A stretch of DNA of 64,000 nt from NCBI RefSeq assembly GCF_965363235.1, contig NC_134841.1, positions 64,253,078-64,317,077 of the forward strand, written 5' to 3'. Of the stretch, positions 1 to 14,200 are shown one piece after another. Each line of letters starts with the position of its first letter. The stretch's first letter is position 1. The position numbers were made by a program, and so were the translations under genes. Under the pieces are notes generated by a model that saw nothing but the letters and a program-made list of their open reading frames with translations, was not told where the DNA came from and ran no database searches. Origin of the DNA: Mytilus galloprovincialis (lineage: Eukaryota; Mollusca; Bivalvia; Mytilida; Mytilidae).

Positions 1-239
1 CCCCAGTTGTACCCTCAACTGCTTCAATTTCAATATTCTGAAAAAGACAGTTTTGGTAGAACAAATGTTCTTGACTCGATTGTTGCTTGCATGATTTTAA
101 CTGTATAAGGTGAAACGGTATGTGACATAAATTATCCACAGTCATTAAAATATGAAATGTAAGGTGTGGGCGAACTTTTTTGTTTGCATTGGTACGTGAA
201 GTAGAGCACCCTTGATACAAAAAGAATTATCCGTAATGA

Positions 240-990
240 ACAGCTCGATACCAGAGGAGGATTTAGGAGGACAAGGGGTTGCCCCCTTTTTGGGAAAACA
301 TTTGGTTACTTTTATATGGAATCACTGGAGCGGGCCCCTCTTAGGTAGTCATTGGACCCCTACTTATAAAAATTTCTAGATCCGCGAGTGGATACTACCA
401 CAGAGGTCAAACAATGCACATTTGGGTAATTGTACACAACATGCATGCTACAATTCATGTTTGATGATCTTAGACCCTTTGGACCTCTATGTGGGCTATT
501 TCGGTAACTTGGTAAAAATCCCCAAACTGGATACAAGGTTAGATTCAGCATGTCAAGGAACCCAAAATACCCATAAGGTCTTTTGTCTATAAAAATGCAT
601 GCACGGGATACATTTGTTATTGAAGGCATGACTGTAACAATAGGATAAAGATAAAAAAAAAATATCTTATTCTGGGGTCTCATTGGGGGGGGGGTCTGAT
701 CCCTGATCCCGCTTACTGCTTTATCAGATTCCCGTATCCCGCTTATACTATGCAGTTCTCATTTTTTTTTTAATTTTCCGTGTCCCGCTATACTTTATTT
801 CTCGTTTTCACGACACAATCATTTGACTATCAAGGGTCCCGCTTACAAAAAAAATCGGCAATTCCGCGTCACGCTTATACCCCAACGCGACCCACTATTC
901 TACTCTTTTCTGACCCATATTAAGCCCATTATAAATATATTAAAAAAGTGTGTTTTTTATCCCTTTTTATCCCGTCTCGTTTCGGGTTGA
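240..990. repeat. Two adjacent dispersed repeats of unknown class
   Basis: About 240-400 carries GAGCGGGCCCCTCTTAGG and TAGATCCGCGAGTGG. About 690-990 is built from repeated TCCCGCTTAC-type wording. Both resemble repeats I associate with mussel DNA, by recall only. I see no coding signal. Confidence 0.4.
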
Positions 991-1004
991 GCCACAGATA
1001 GATA

Positions 1005-1190
1005 AGATGTCATATGTGACAATGAGACAACTCTCAAAACGAGTCACAATTTATAAAAGTATACCTTTATACGTCAAAATACGGTCTTCAACATAGTCGT
1101 AGCTCACACCGAACAGCAAGTTATAAAGGGCCCCAGTGTAAAACCTTTTAAACGGGAAAACCAACGATTCAATCTTTATCAAGATGTACG
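1005..1190 (+). repeat. Dispersed repeat R3 (GGCTCACACCGAACAGCAAG family)
   Basis: Wording: GACAACTCTC, TATACGTCAAAATACGGTCT, AGCAAGTTATAAAGGGCCC, AACGGGAAAACCAACGATTC. Other copies: 3312-3500 (minus), 26770-27065 (plus), 34930-35135 (plus), 46405-46780 (plus), and a weak one at 11390-11565 (minus). A second half with GGGACAGG and GTGGCG wording follows in the 26.9- and 46.6-kb copies and stands alone at 34160-34330. Confidence 0.65.
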
Positions 1191-2199
1191 TAATTAGTGG
1201 TGAAGTGTCATGGAAATGGATAAAAAAACAAGGATAAAGATCCCTATACGATTCTAAGAAATTTTAAAAATAAAATACATTTGAAATAAATGTTATTTCT
1301 ATTGAATTTATTTAGAGTGTTTTAAAACCAAACTTTCCTCCGTAAGTTAAATTTTATCAAATCCGTCTCTTACTTTATCTATTGTTTGAGCAAGTCGGCT
1401 AAATTAAGGCTTTACAGCTAATTTCCTAATGCATGTAAAGCAAAACTTTGGTTGACTTGATTGCTTAGTTTGTGTAATTGTTTATACAAACTTTGTATAT
1501 AAGATTGACATCTTAAAACAATATGTATCGGCATAGTCTAACCTGTATTTATATAATTATTATATTTGAATAAAATTGGGTGTTATTATAATGATTGTAC
1601 AAAAAAAACTAAGCAAGCACGCTAACTGAAGTCTTGCTTTACATACTTAAAAAAATACGCTGTAATAGATAAAAAAAAATAAATATATCATGCAGTGAAA
1701 ATGCGCCGCATATACAATACTAATGAATCGCTCTACAGTGAAAATGAAAGAATAGTATCATTATTCGGCAGTAAACATGACTCGCATAAAGAAAGCATCA
1801 TAGTGGAATTCAGTTCAATATGAAGAAACTGAATGACAAAACCTATTCTACGTTGTACAACTTTAATAATTGTGTTGAAATGAATATTTTTTTTCTGCAA
1901 CAACATCTTACCTGTTAGTTATAAATCACCTGTACGATCTGTTCGTGAAATGTCCTAAATATTCACCTACTTTGGTATATATTTCACAGCTATTTTGATT
2001 TAGGCGCGAAAAAAAACCCGTTCGCATCTCTTACTTTGTTTTATTAGTATTATGTGTTTCTTAACATAATACTTTTTAACTAATTTTCTTCATTTTCTTC
2101 AAAAATAAAAAAAAGTCGTCTGTTTATTTATCATTCTACATCAAAAATTTCTGGCATATACAGTGAAAATGATATTTTAGGATCCGCACTTTACATACA
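1191..2199. other. Intergenic, no gene seen
   Basis: AT-rich sequence 3' of copy A without recognisable exon or repeat. Confidence 0.5.
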
Positions 2200-2365
2200 C
2201 TGGTAGTTATTCCCAATCATTTGCACTAACCATAGTAAAAGTTCTCAATAATTTGCATTAATCATGGTAAAAGTTCTCAATAATTTGCATTAACCATAGT
2301 AAAAGTTCTCAATAATTTGCATTAATCATGGTAAAAGTTCTCAATAATTTGCAAATAGTACTTGT
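2200..2365. repeat. 32-bp tandem repeat with alternating halves
   Basis: The unit TTCTCAATAATTTGCATTAA continues with CCATAGTAAAAG or TCATGGTAAAAG, and the two versions alternate, giving a 64-bp higher-order period. About four to five clear units are followed by looser relatives (TTGCATTA / TTCTCA) as far as about 2660. Confidence 0.8.
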
Positions 2366-2788
2366 TCTCAATCTCTTGCATTAAACATAGTAGGTTTTTT
2401 TCAATGAAATAAATTACTCATTGACTTGTAATAAACACATTGCATTGTATAAAACGTAGAAATTATCAGTGATTTTCATACCAGAAATTTGCATTAATAT
2501 AATTACAACATTTGCATTTAACATTGTAGTTGTTCTCAATCGTTTTGATTAATCATATAGTTATAATTACCTTTCATTTGCATACACCGATGACTGGCTC
2601 TAAACATAATAAAATTCTCATTAATTAATTAGCATTAAACAAAGAAATTCTCAGCAATTTGCATCGGAAAATAGCAGAAATGTACATTGACACAATTACA
2701 ACATTTAAAGTTTAAAAGTTGAAATGCTGAATTGTTATCGTGAACATTATATTGCTTCGTCAGTATATAAAATTTGGCTTTTAGTAGA

Positions 2789-2957
2789 TAGTTATCAAAG
2801 GTACTAGGATTATAATATAGTACGCCAGACGCGCGTTTCGTCTACATAAGACTCATCAGTGACGCTCATATCAAAATATTTATAAAGCCAAACGAGTTCA
2901 AAGTTGAAGAGCTTTGAGGACCCAAAATTCCCAAAAGTTGTGCCAAATACGGCTAAG
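2789..2957 (+). repeat. ~150-bp dispersed repeat R1 (ACGCCAGACGCGCG family)
   Basis: Full-length-looking copy beginning TAGTTATCAAAGGTACTAGG, through GACGCGCGTTTCGTCTAC and ACTCATCAGTGACGCTC, to CCCAAAATTCCC and a GCCAAATACGGCTAAG tail. It is one of about ten copies in the window. Confidence 0.75.
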
Positions 2958-3311
2958 ATTAGTTTTAATTGAGTTGATGACAATACGGAAAGTGGAGATG
3001 ATAAAACAGTAAATCGACAGTATGCTGTCAATGACGAGAAGTTATATAGTGATGAGAATGAACCAGGTATAATTGTCCTCGGTTCACTTACTGATAATAA
3101 AGAAGAAAATGACAAGGATTTGTTTAACCTCATCATGGAGGATGAAAGGGGTCCATAATATATAAGTAATTGATACCAAACAATGTTTTTCAATAATGTT
3201 CCGATATATCTTGAAGGTACTGTATCTGTTAAAATCGTACCATATAAAAAAAGTAGATATAGAATACAATATTTGAACAATTATTTTTTTTCTTTTTTTT
3301 TCTTTATATAG

Positions 3312-3500
3312 ATTAGACCATTGGTTTTCCCGTTTGAAACGGTTTTATACTAGTAATTTTGGGGCCCTTTATAGCTTGTTGTTCGGTGTGAGCCAAGGCT
3401 CCGTGTTGAAGGCCGTACATTGACCTATAATGGTTTACTTTTTTAAATTGTTATTTGAATGGAGAGTTGTCTCATTGACACTCACACCACATCTTTCTTT
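3312..3500 (-). repeat. R3 copy, reverse
   Basis: GGTTTTCCCGTTTGAAACGG, GCTCCGTGTTGAAGGCCG and GGAGAGTTGTCTCATTGACA. Confidence 0.65.
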
Positions 3501-4679
3501 GTCTAATTAAAGCCAGTAAGAAATAAAATATCGACAAGGTCTTAGTGTTTGGTTATGGACTGACTAATCCTTCTGATTGTAGATTGTGTCCCTTTCTCTT
3601 TTAATTATCGAGACATAATCACCGTAAGCCACTCCTATGATATTCTGAAACATTCAAATATATTTTTGAACGACATATTTCCATTAAATGACTAAAATTT
3701 TCTGAATGTTTACATGCAATTTATCTGCTTCAGTTGGTTTTTACAAAAACTTATGTTTGAATATCGCTATTGTCACAAACGGGAAAATTTTGTTATTGTT
3801 TTGCTTTTTAAGTGAAAATATACTGATTTCCGTGTCCGTGTTCCTAATATAATCGTCAGCAAGTTCGGCCAAGAACAACTAAAATAAGAAGGTTAAAAGA
3901 AAACGTTTCAGAGCATGAAATTGGAAAGATTCTGAGACAATCAATTTTCAAAATGCGTACATAGTGCAATAAGATTGGTGCTGTTTGTGTTATTTCAACC
4001 TCTGTTTTAGATCAGTTATATGAGAAGAAGAAATGAAATGATAGACAAAATGTCAATGAAAGGCAGACAACACTAGCCAATAAGGAGGAGACACGATCAT
4101 TAAATCAACAGCCACTAATACTACACGGTGAACTATACCAATACCAGTATCATCGTAGCCAATCAAAAATCAGGGGTATACATAAATGATCCCGAGGCAT
4201 CGAAACTGCTCGCAATTATCCTGTATAATTCCTTTGTATGATTAGCATGGACGATAGTTTACGGACTTTGTGATGTTTAATGGTTAGAATAGAATTAATT
4301 ACTAATTATTGTGTGGTGTATTTTCACTTCATATGACTTATAAAGTAATGTATAAGTGCAAAACAACTGGTTTCGCATGTTGAACAGGATCTGAAAACCA
4401 TTTTGGTCCAACTGAGATGACCCCCAGATTTTGGCGGGATTGGAGTTGCTCAGTCATGCAATGACATTATCGTCGGGTTTAGTTATCCTGTTGATATCTT
4501 CCGCTTTAAAACTACAAATTGTTCTGTCATACATTTTAATATAAATAATGTATTTGGACAATAACTTTGTCGATTTTGGTGTAATTTTTATCAACTGAAA
4601 ACATATCGTCGACAATACACAAAAACATTAATTATGGGAAAAGTATAGTATTAAAAATTGTAAACAAACAATAAGACAG
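3501..4679. other. 3' flank of copy A, no gene seen
   Basis: AT-rich. No convincing AATAAA is obvious within 200 nt of the stop, so the 3' UTR end of copy A is not placed. Confidence 0.45.
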
Positions 4680-5263
4680 TTATTGTCGTATACTGAAGAT
4701 ATTATCATCACAAGAATAATACTTTGTCATAGCAGCGAGCGACTCTAATGCTTTGAAATTATCATCTTCTGTATAAAATACTTGACTGGGATCATTCAAA
4801 ACTGCTTGCCAATTTTCCATCACACTGTCCTCCCCAGCAATAACGCCAACAACTTCTAAACCATCTTGTTTAGAATACAAGACTTCGTTCTTTATTTTAT
4901 CCATTTCTGTCCACTTCCCATTGGAGATAATTACCACGATTTTTCTATATGCTGTAAACTGTTTATTTAATCTCACATGTTGCAAGGCATGGCTGGTATT
5001 TGATGTTGATATATGGTTGTCGACGTTAATTTGTAGTGCTGCTGCGATACGTTTGTCTTTGTCTGCAGACCACGACATGGAAAACACTAATTTTGGTTCT
5101 TCAGAATATGAGTACATGCCAATTTTAGCATGTGAGTTATACGTTAATACTTTGTCTATTACATTACGTGTAGCTGCACGACGGTCGTTGTAATTGTCTA
5201 TTGTTTGGTTATTATTATTGTCGAGAAGTATGACTATTTGTGTTTCTTCTTCCAATATGCAAT
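4680..5263 (-). CDS. Copy A last exon: second VWA domain with degenerate MIDAS
   Basis: One 584-nt exon carries the whole second VWA domain and the stop. The acceptor reads CTTTACAG followed by AT, completing a GAT codon with the G ending the previous exon. The metal-site motif DxSxS is replaced by DNNNN, the loop Thr by Ser in SNTSHAL, and the third motif Asp by Asn (ISNGKW). Sequons NQT and NTS fall on the first two loops. The domain ends DNIFSIRQ-stop, as in copy C and nearly so in D and E. Confidence 0.85.
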
Positions 5264-8200
5264 CTGTAAAGCAAATACTGTATAGTTACATAGGAGAAAA
5301 TCATTAAAAATAATAGTAACAAATCATCATGATATGTAACTGTGGGAAAACATCTTTTTTTGTTTTCTATCTTATTTTGTAGAATAAGTAGAGATACAAT
5401 TTTAAACAATTTTTATTTTATTTGCTTTAAATGGTATGTTGCTGTTTCATTGATGTTTATTCTCATAGATGAATAGTATTATATATATTTTGGGTCTTTG
5501 CAAGGGGTACATGTTTCTTGTCCAAATCGAATAATAAAAACATTGTACTTTTTTTTGTTTTGATTCAACATTAATTTTACCTTTATAGGACATATGGGTT
5601 CGTGTAACGTTTAAAGGAAACTAATTATTTAATTTACAATCTAAACCGTTTTATTTCATTCCAGTATAATATGATAAGATTATTTATTTTGTGTAGTGTT
5701 GTGTGGATAAACTCATCATAGATAACAGGACTAAATTTTATATATACGCCAGACGCGCGTTTCGTCTACAAAAGACTCATCAGTGACGCTCGAATCCAAA
5801 AAAGTAAAAAAAAAAAAAAAAGCCAAATAAAGTACGAAGTTGAAGAGCATTGAGATCCAAAATTTTGTATATACGCCTGACGCGCGTTTCGTCTACAAAA
5901 GACTCATCAGTGACGCTCGAATCCTAAAAAGTTAAAAAGGCCAAATAAAGTACGAAGTTGAAGAGCATTGAGGACCAAAATTTCTAAAAATTTTGCCAAA
6001 TACAGCTAAGGTAATATATGCCTAATGTAGAAAAACCTTAGTATTTAAAAAATTCAAAATTTTGTGAACAGGTAATTTATAAATATAACCATATCAATGA
6101 TAATTCATGCCAGCACAAAAAAGTGCAGACTACTGGGCTGGTGATACCCTCGGGATGTTCGTTCTTTTCGTCATGTTCAATGTTCTGATATTCTCCAATC
6201 GGTATTTTCTGCCTTTTTTCGTACTATAGATATTGAACAAAACATAACGTAATCTTATCTGGTGTCATAACATTAAAGTTAAGAATTTGAATAGAAGCTA
6301 TAGTAGAACACGTATTCATCTTCCTGTTCATATTTGGAAGTAAACAACCAAAAGCTACGTTTTAGCAGTACTTTACAAGATACCAAATTTATTTTTTTAA
6401 CCTTCTAAAACTACAAATGATTAAAAATGAATTTTAAATAGACATTTTATAGTTATTAAGTCTTTTATATTTAAAAGTGTACCTGCACACTCAGGATGGA
6501 GTGTTTCTTTTAGAATTTGATTATACATATCATCTAAATGATGCGGACTATATGTATAATACTGTCTGTTTGATATCGTCAACATCTCTGTATATGCAAT
6601 CGACTGTCCGATTCCGACTGATAGAATACGTATACCCATTGCGTTGATTTTCTTTGCCTCTTCAAAAACATCGTTCCTGTCTGTTGATAGACCGTCATGT
6701 AGTAGAATAATGTAGCTTGTTGTTCGACGTGATCCCATAGAATAACTTGTAAGCATCTGCGATAGAAATTTTGTTTGTTTTGATAACACACAATACACAG
6801 CACAAATGTGATATTCCCTTATCGGTAATTGCTTCAACCCAGGTTAGACATTTTAAAGTTTTAAGCTTTAGAAAATAGGTTTTTAAACTTATTTAAATTG
6901 TAGCATTGATTATTTTAGAAAATCGTCAACTTGAAACACTTGCAGATTTAATATAAAACATGAATAAAAAAAAATCTCTGTTATATCATACAAACTGACA
7001 AAATATGTAAGGGTAACTGAAAATCCCTAAACAGCAAACAACAATACACAAAACGCTTTGTACACAGGAAACTAAATACTGTGCAATCAGAACTGCATCA
7101 AAAACGAGAAAGACATCATTTTCACTGGTAGGGTATCCATTTTTGATCAACTATTGTCCCTAATGTTGCACATCAAAACTTGATTATAAGTTTATTGAAA
7201 GAAAAACCAGACTGTCCATGTCTGTATTTACTCCAGAGCCCCTGCATTAAAAGAATATTTTCCCTAGTTAAACCAATATATCAGGGTTTGAGTTTCCTTT
7301 CGTAATATCTCTAATAGAGTGGTCCAACCTAGCATATAGAATGGCATTCTTGTAAAATAGGGACGAAAGATACCAAAGGGACAGTCAAACTCATAAATCG
7401 AAAATAAACTGACAACGCCATGAAATGGAAAAGACAAACAGACAAACAATATTGCACATGTCACAACATAGAAAACTAAAGAATAAACAACACGAACCCC
7501 CACCAAAAAATAGGGGTGATATCAGGTGCTCCGAAAGGGTAAACAGATCCTGCTGCACATGTGGCACCCGTCGTGTTGCTTATGTGATAAAAAATCCGGT
7601 AAATAGTCTAATTCGGTAGGTCACATTCATGAAAGGGAAGGGGATTGTAGTAACTACGTAAGGAACATATCCGATATCAATTGATACTATCAATATCTGC
7701 AACGCTCTACATCACAAGGAGGTAACATCTAAAATTCCTATTTATTTTCAAAATCAGTCTGTTCCTATGGTATCCTACAGTTACACCAAAACAATTGCAA
7801 CTAAAATATTTAACTATAAACAAGCATTGCAGGACCTTGACTTAGAACAATACATAAAATAACCTCCGACATGTGACTGTTCCCACTCGCCTTATAATTA
7901 CAGCCCCTCTGGTCATGTTATAACTGGGGATCTAAACATAATTCAACATGAAAATCTACGAAAGGTGATTTCTCATGGTCCTAAGTTTAGAGAACCCCAA
8001 CAAATCAATTGGAACCATAACTTCAAAATAATTATGGATTCCATTGAGGACTACAACAGAGCATGGGCGAAGCGAGAAGAGGTTGAACTGGACACTTTGT
8101 CAGAATGGATTAAAACTATCAGATCTCTGATAAAACGTCGCATTCACAAGTTGAAAAACTGTGAACGATCGACCAAAGTCTGTTTTCAGAGACAAAGAGG

Positions 8201-11200
8201 CAATGAAATGTCTATCATCTCTTCATGATAAGTATGTTGTTGTTCCTGCGGAAAAAGCTTCAAATAATATTGTCTTTGTATGTAAATCGTATTACTACGA
8301 ATGTCTTGTAAAAGAATTGGGTATAAAGAAGCAATCAGGTGCTCCCACATACAAAGACATATCATTTGACAAGGATGAGATTTTAGCAAATCATAAGTCC
8401 TTCATGGCTTCAATAAACATTACATTGAACACCAAATCGGAGGACTTAACCTTGTTTGTATTGGATACCAAAGCTTCATAAAATTCCGTACAAACAACGG
8501 TATATTGCTGGCTCATCTTCATGTTCCACTAAAGAATTGTCCATTAGATTGACTACAATTCTGTCCGCAGTGAAAGAGGGTCTTCTGAAATACTGTGAAA
8601 CTGTTTACTCGCGTATTGGTGTCAACCATATGTGGATTCTTAAAAATTCTTTTGAACTTCTAGACAATTTTAAATCTCGGTCTTTTTCTGAAATTAGTTC
8701 TATCAAAACTTTTGATTTTTTTTATTTTGCGTACTGATGTTGTTTATCATCTTAACAACGTGTTTTATAGTTCTTTCATTTGTCTTTGTTCTATTATTAA
8801 TAATACTTTTACTGTTGAATGGTTTTATGTGATATCCGTTTGACGTGGCTCGGTACTTATACATCTCTTCAATGTGTTTGTACTGTCTTTCATTTTTTGG
8901 TGGCGTGATTTGTATATGCGACTTTTTGTATTTCTTTGGTTCTTATAACGTGACTCTGTACTTTAAAACATCCCGTCAGTATGATGTTGTTCTATTTTAT
9001 GTCATTATGATATATTTCTATTATGAATTACAAAATACGTTGAACCATAAACGTCAAAATCATTCAATCGTGTAGTGGAATTAACTATTTGTGGATTCTT
9101 ATAAATTCTATATATAACTTTTTGACTATTTTCAATCTCGGTCTATTTCTGAAATTTATTATTACATACTTTTGATTTTTTATCCCTAAATGCTAACATT
9201 GCCTATGTAAATTTTAAAATTGTTTGTATGCACATTGAACGACAAATCTATGTGACGTATAAAATTTTCTGACGTCAGACACACAAATCAATGAATGTGT
9301 TTGTAGATAGATGGTTTTGTGTTCTGTTAAATTGTTCCTTTTAAAATTGTTATACGATGATGACTGATGTACCCATATTTTGACTATTTTATTTATTGTG
9401 TCTGTTTAGTTAACGCATCAATGTAAATATAACGGAATTTGATGAGACTGTCATCAAAGTGAGAGGGTTAGCGCTATAAAACCAGGTTTAATCCACCATT
9501 TTCTACATTTGAAAATGCCTGTACCAAGTCAGGAATATGACAATTCTTGTCCATTCGTTTTTGATGCGTTTTGTTATTTGATTTTGCCATGTGATTATGG
9601 ACTTTCCGAATTGATTTTCCTCTAAGTTCAGTATGTTTGTGATTTTACTTTTTGTGAAACGTCAACCAACTCGTGATGGCGTCCGTAAAACTTACGAAGG
9701 GATGATTTCAACTTCACCATTTGGAACTCTTGGTTTAATAGCTTCCTTGTGAGCAGCAACCCTCTATCAAGAAAATCATGATAGGAAATGCAAGCACGGG
9801 AATATCGTATCAATTCGGAGATATATAACCCGTATGCAGGTGCTGCTGGAATGTTGCTACTTAGAAATAGAAAGTTCACAATTGGAAAGCTGAAATCATC
9901 TCTTTTGTCGTAAAGTTTTGTTTTCAACCGACCCTCATTGTCAATTTCTAGATGTACATGTAAGTCAAGATATGAGGCCGACTTAACTGTATCTGTAGTA
10001 TCCTTTATCTCTAGTTCGATGGGATTGATGCGTTCCACCTTGTCAACAAATTTCGAATTATTTAGTAAAAGAACATCATCTATAACGCGGAAAGTAGAAT
10101 TAAAGGATATCGCTAACTTCTTATCTTTATAATAATAATACAGAAACAAGTCGCCAAGTAGAGGGCACAATTTGTTCCCATGGAATTCCGACAGTCTGTT
10201 AAAAAACGCGTCCTTCAAACGTATCAAACATGTTGTCAATCAAGAAATCAAGCATCTTGATAATATCAGTTTCAGAGATTTTTTTGTTTGAATCAGAGTG
10301 ATCCTTTACAAAGTAGGATTTATTCCTACCTAAGACAAGATACTTGTATCTACGTTGGCCATTCTTTTTTATGAAGCAAAGTAATACCAGCTCTTTCAAT
10401 TTGTCTTTTAGTTTGGAATGTGGAATAGTTGTGTGAAGAGTAGAAAAGTCAAATATTTTAATACTATTATAAGATAAAAGAGAGTTAGATTGCATGTACT
10501 CTTAAAAGATCTTTGGATTTTTTAAGTATCCACATCTGATTCACGCCACCTCTAGAATATGCAGTTTCACAATAACTTTGAAGCCCTTCTTTGATTGCTG
10601 TAAACTGCAACAATTTATGAAAAGAAAAACACGATAGGAGACGCATGCCTCGTACTTTTTACAAGGATATACACACTTTATGTGCAGGCAATATTGAAAT
10701 TAATAGAAATATTGAAAGCTCCTGGTACAAAGTTTTGCGTTTATGCAGTTTTGTTTACATTAACTACATGTATAAAGATGCCAATTTAACATATATACCA
10801 TTACAAAGCTAAAGATGTTTGTTGTTGGTGGAGTAGTTTTTAATGTGTTTTTATATAATTTTTATAGCCTTCACTCCACTGAAAATATCACGGGCATATA
10901 AAAAAAACCAACTGCATTTATGGTGACCTGTCAAATTTACCTGGCGAGCTTGTCGTAAGGCGATGGATGTGTACGTTGCGGCTTCTTTCCCCTTGATTGT
11001 CTCCAAAACAGCATTCATAACAGTAGCCGATGTGTAATCATCGAGATCAAACAGAACTGTGGAATTAATGTTATAGGCTATGACACCAATTTGGAAATCA
11101 TTTCGACCAATAGGAACTTTGCTGATAAATCTATTGATAAAGTCGATGCTTTTGATCACATCATTTTGCAAACTGGCAGACGTATCAACTACAAATACAA

Positions 11201-14200
11201 TGTCTGCAGGACCTGGTCTACAGTCTGTAAAAATTGAAATGCATTTATCTTGACAAACGTTAAACAAATCACACGAACGGGTAATAAATCTATTGAAAAA
11301 AAAACTATAATTCAGAGGTTGTCGTGTGTTTCTATGTTACATATTCGTTTTTTCGTAAATAAAAAAATTCTACATAAATTTAGCCATTAGTTTTCTCGTT
11401 TGATTTTTTTTTTTTACATATTTATCATTTCAGGGCCAGAGTAACTGACTATGCTGTGTGGTATTTGCTCATTTTTGAAGGCCGTACGGTGACATATAGT
11501 TGTTAATGTCTGTGTCATTTGGTTTCTTGCGAAGAGTTGTCTTATTGGCAATCACATCCCACGTTTTTATATGTAAACGATATACATTAAAAAAAAATTA
11601 TGCTGAATCTATGTTTAACATATGAGCACAGAACATGATATGGACTCTAGAATACTTTAAAATGTTTAGAAAGGATGAACAAAACTTCAGTTCAAACTTT
11701 TTTTTATTCTTTGTAGGATCCTTTCGGTCATAAATAAACTCATCATAGATACCAGGACTAAACGTATATACGCCAGACGCGCGTTTCGTCTACAAAAGAC
11801 TCATCATATTTGAAAATATCTTCAAGTAGTCATGAAATTATACAGTTCTATACAGTTCTGACATTCAGAAGTTTGAGTTTTTGCGCTAAAGGGAACTGTT
11901 GGTAAGTTCTTCGAGCACACCAAATGTATAAAATGTTATTTCATCATAACCTGATATTGCTTAACAAGGTATTTTGCATCCTACACTTTGAAACAAGTAC
12001 AATTTCAATTGACATCGTAACTTGTCTGTTGAAATCTTTTGATGCACAGACACATCGTTTCCCAAGAGATACAGTATTAAAACAAATATGATTATACTGG
12101 AATGCGACTTATACAATATCGTATTAACTGTCTACGATTATTGTGCGTTTGTACGTGTATAAATTTTATATAAACTCTACATTTTCCTTTATTTAACAAA
12201 ATTACGCGATGCCTGTACTTTAACTGATCATGTCACATTTTAAATATGTAGCGTATCACTTTCAAGTCTAGCTCAGAAGATGTCTACCAATACATGAAGC
12301 TTTATAATTATCATCCATTATACCCCTCTTCATTGTATGTGTCATTGAGTCCATATGCGTTTAACTTATATTCACTTATTACTTTAATCTCATAATTCAA
12401 ATATATTCAATTAACTAAGACAAATCAAAGTAACAACAAAAAATTAAAGGAATTGCGCGAACTTGCAAAGGAGCGTGACCACGTGCGTTTACAAAGTAAG
12501 TGCTATGTTGTATATGCATTACCCGCCATGCATTTCACAACACCAAATACAATTATTAGAGCTGGTTTTTTTTTTATTAACACATATGATAAAAGCTAAA
12601 TAGGTTCATGTAGTATGTGATGTGGATGCAAAACACAATTCTATCAAGACAATAGTTCAATAATAGCATCTTGAATTTTTAGATATCGTGTATAAATGAT
12701 TTCGAAGATTTTTTTTTATATGAAATGATTTGCAATTCACTTGAAATGATACTGATTAGTTATGGATTGTTAATTTGAGCACTACTGATGAGTATCATGT
12801 TGACAATACTGCTAGTTGATATTTGACACTGAGGGTATAACCAGCTCAGAAGTCAGCACTTTATGTTGACATGCACAAACATTTCGTTGTTGAAAATTTA
12901 GAATTATTGACACCTCATGTTGTTCTACCCACTGTCATAGATGGTCATAAATGTATTTGGCACTTTCGTTTATAATTTTTTACTTGTAAAGCTATTCCAT
13001 TTAATGTTTGATTCGCCTTCCCGACTTTTTTTTTATTTGCGCACCATTGATGAGTCATATACAGCTGGTTAACGTCAGAAGTAGAACTAGCATTAGCATT
13101 TTTCTAATATACGTTTACTTACGTCGTAACTACAATCCCCTTCCCTTTCATAAATGTGACCTACCGAATTAGACTATTTACCAGATTTGTTATCTCATAA
13201 GCAACACGACGGGTGTCACTTGTGGAACAGGATCTGCTTACCCTTCCGGATCACCTGAGATCGACCCTAGTTTTTGGTGGGGTTCGTATTGTTTATTCTC
13301 TAGTTTTCTATGTTGTGTCATGTGTACTATAATTGTTTGTTGTCCTTTCCATTTTTAGCCATGGCGTTGTCAGTTTATTTTCGATTTATGAGTTTGACTG
13401 TCCCTCAAGTATCTGTTGTCCCTCTTTTACTGACAATAGAAAAATTAAGTGAGTTTGGTGCGCAAATTTCAGTTAATTTTACACAAAATAAATGTAGTTT
13501 ATTGTCCTCAGTGATTGCTATGACAATTTTGGATTCATTCTATTTTTATTATATTTTCAATATTATTTATGTCCATAACGTTTTCATTTGAACTTATCAT
13601 CAGTATGTGAATATGGAGAACGCGGACAACATGGCACAGTCAGTGTTTATTTGGAAGGTAGTATTTTTGAATAGATTTTATTACTGCTATGCAACGTACT
13701 TCCTGCGTGATTGATTATAATTAACATTGTATAATTGACGAGCTAAAATACAATAATCTAAAGTAAAAATCTATTTAATCAAACCTTTTTCACACACACG
13801 TCCTTCATATCTGTCGGAACAGTTGCACGTGAAATTATTGAATAGATTGTTACACGACCCTCCATTTAAACATGGTACAACCTGGCATTCGTTATAATCT
13901 ATAAAACAATGAATAGATTTAATGGATAAGTACATATTGTGTAATTATAATGAGGTGTAAACTATTGCAGATATGTAAGTCTTCTATCTTAAACATGCAA
14001 CTAGAATCCGTTTATACCTTTTTTTATTAGATTAACTTTTAAAAGAATGAAGGAAAAACATCAGTTTTCAATGTGAATTTAAGTAATAAGATGCAGAAAT
14101 TAAGTAGTTTCACCGTGCCAACATTTTAAGACATCGGTTGTGTTTAACATCAAACCTCGGAAAGCAAACACGTTAAGACACACAAAGCATGAAATAGAAC

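Noticed and set aside
360-683. Minus-strand frame of 107 codons
   Set aside because: Falls on the edge of dispersed repeats, low-complexity composition, no domain.
2200-2365. CRISPR-like array
   Set aside because: The units are contiguous without unique spacers, the period is 32 bp with alternating variants, and the DNA is from an animal.
2810-3280. Minus-strand frame of 156 codons
   Set aside because: It starts inside the R1 repeat read backwards; R1 occurs in many contexts and no domain is recognisable.
4921-5193. Plus-strand frame of 90 codons
   Set aside because: Antisense shadow of the copy A second VWA exon; the same shadow occurs at 30498-30752 opposite copy C.
13310-13591. Plus-strand frame of 93 codons
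   Set aside because: Its first part is the untranslated tail of a retroelement fragment and recurs in other copies.
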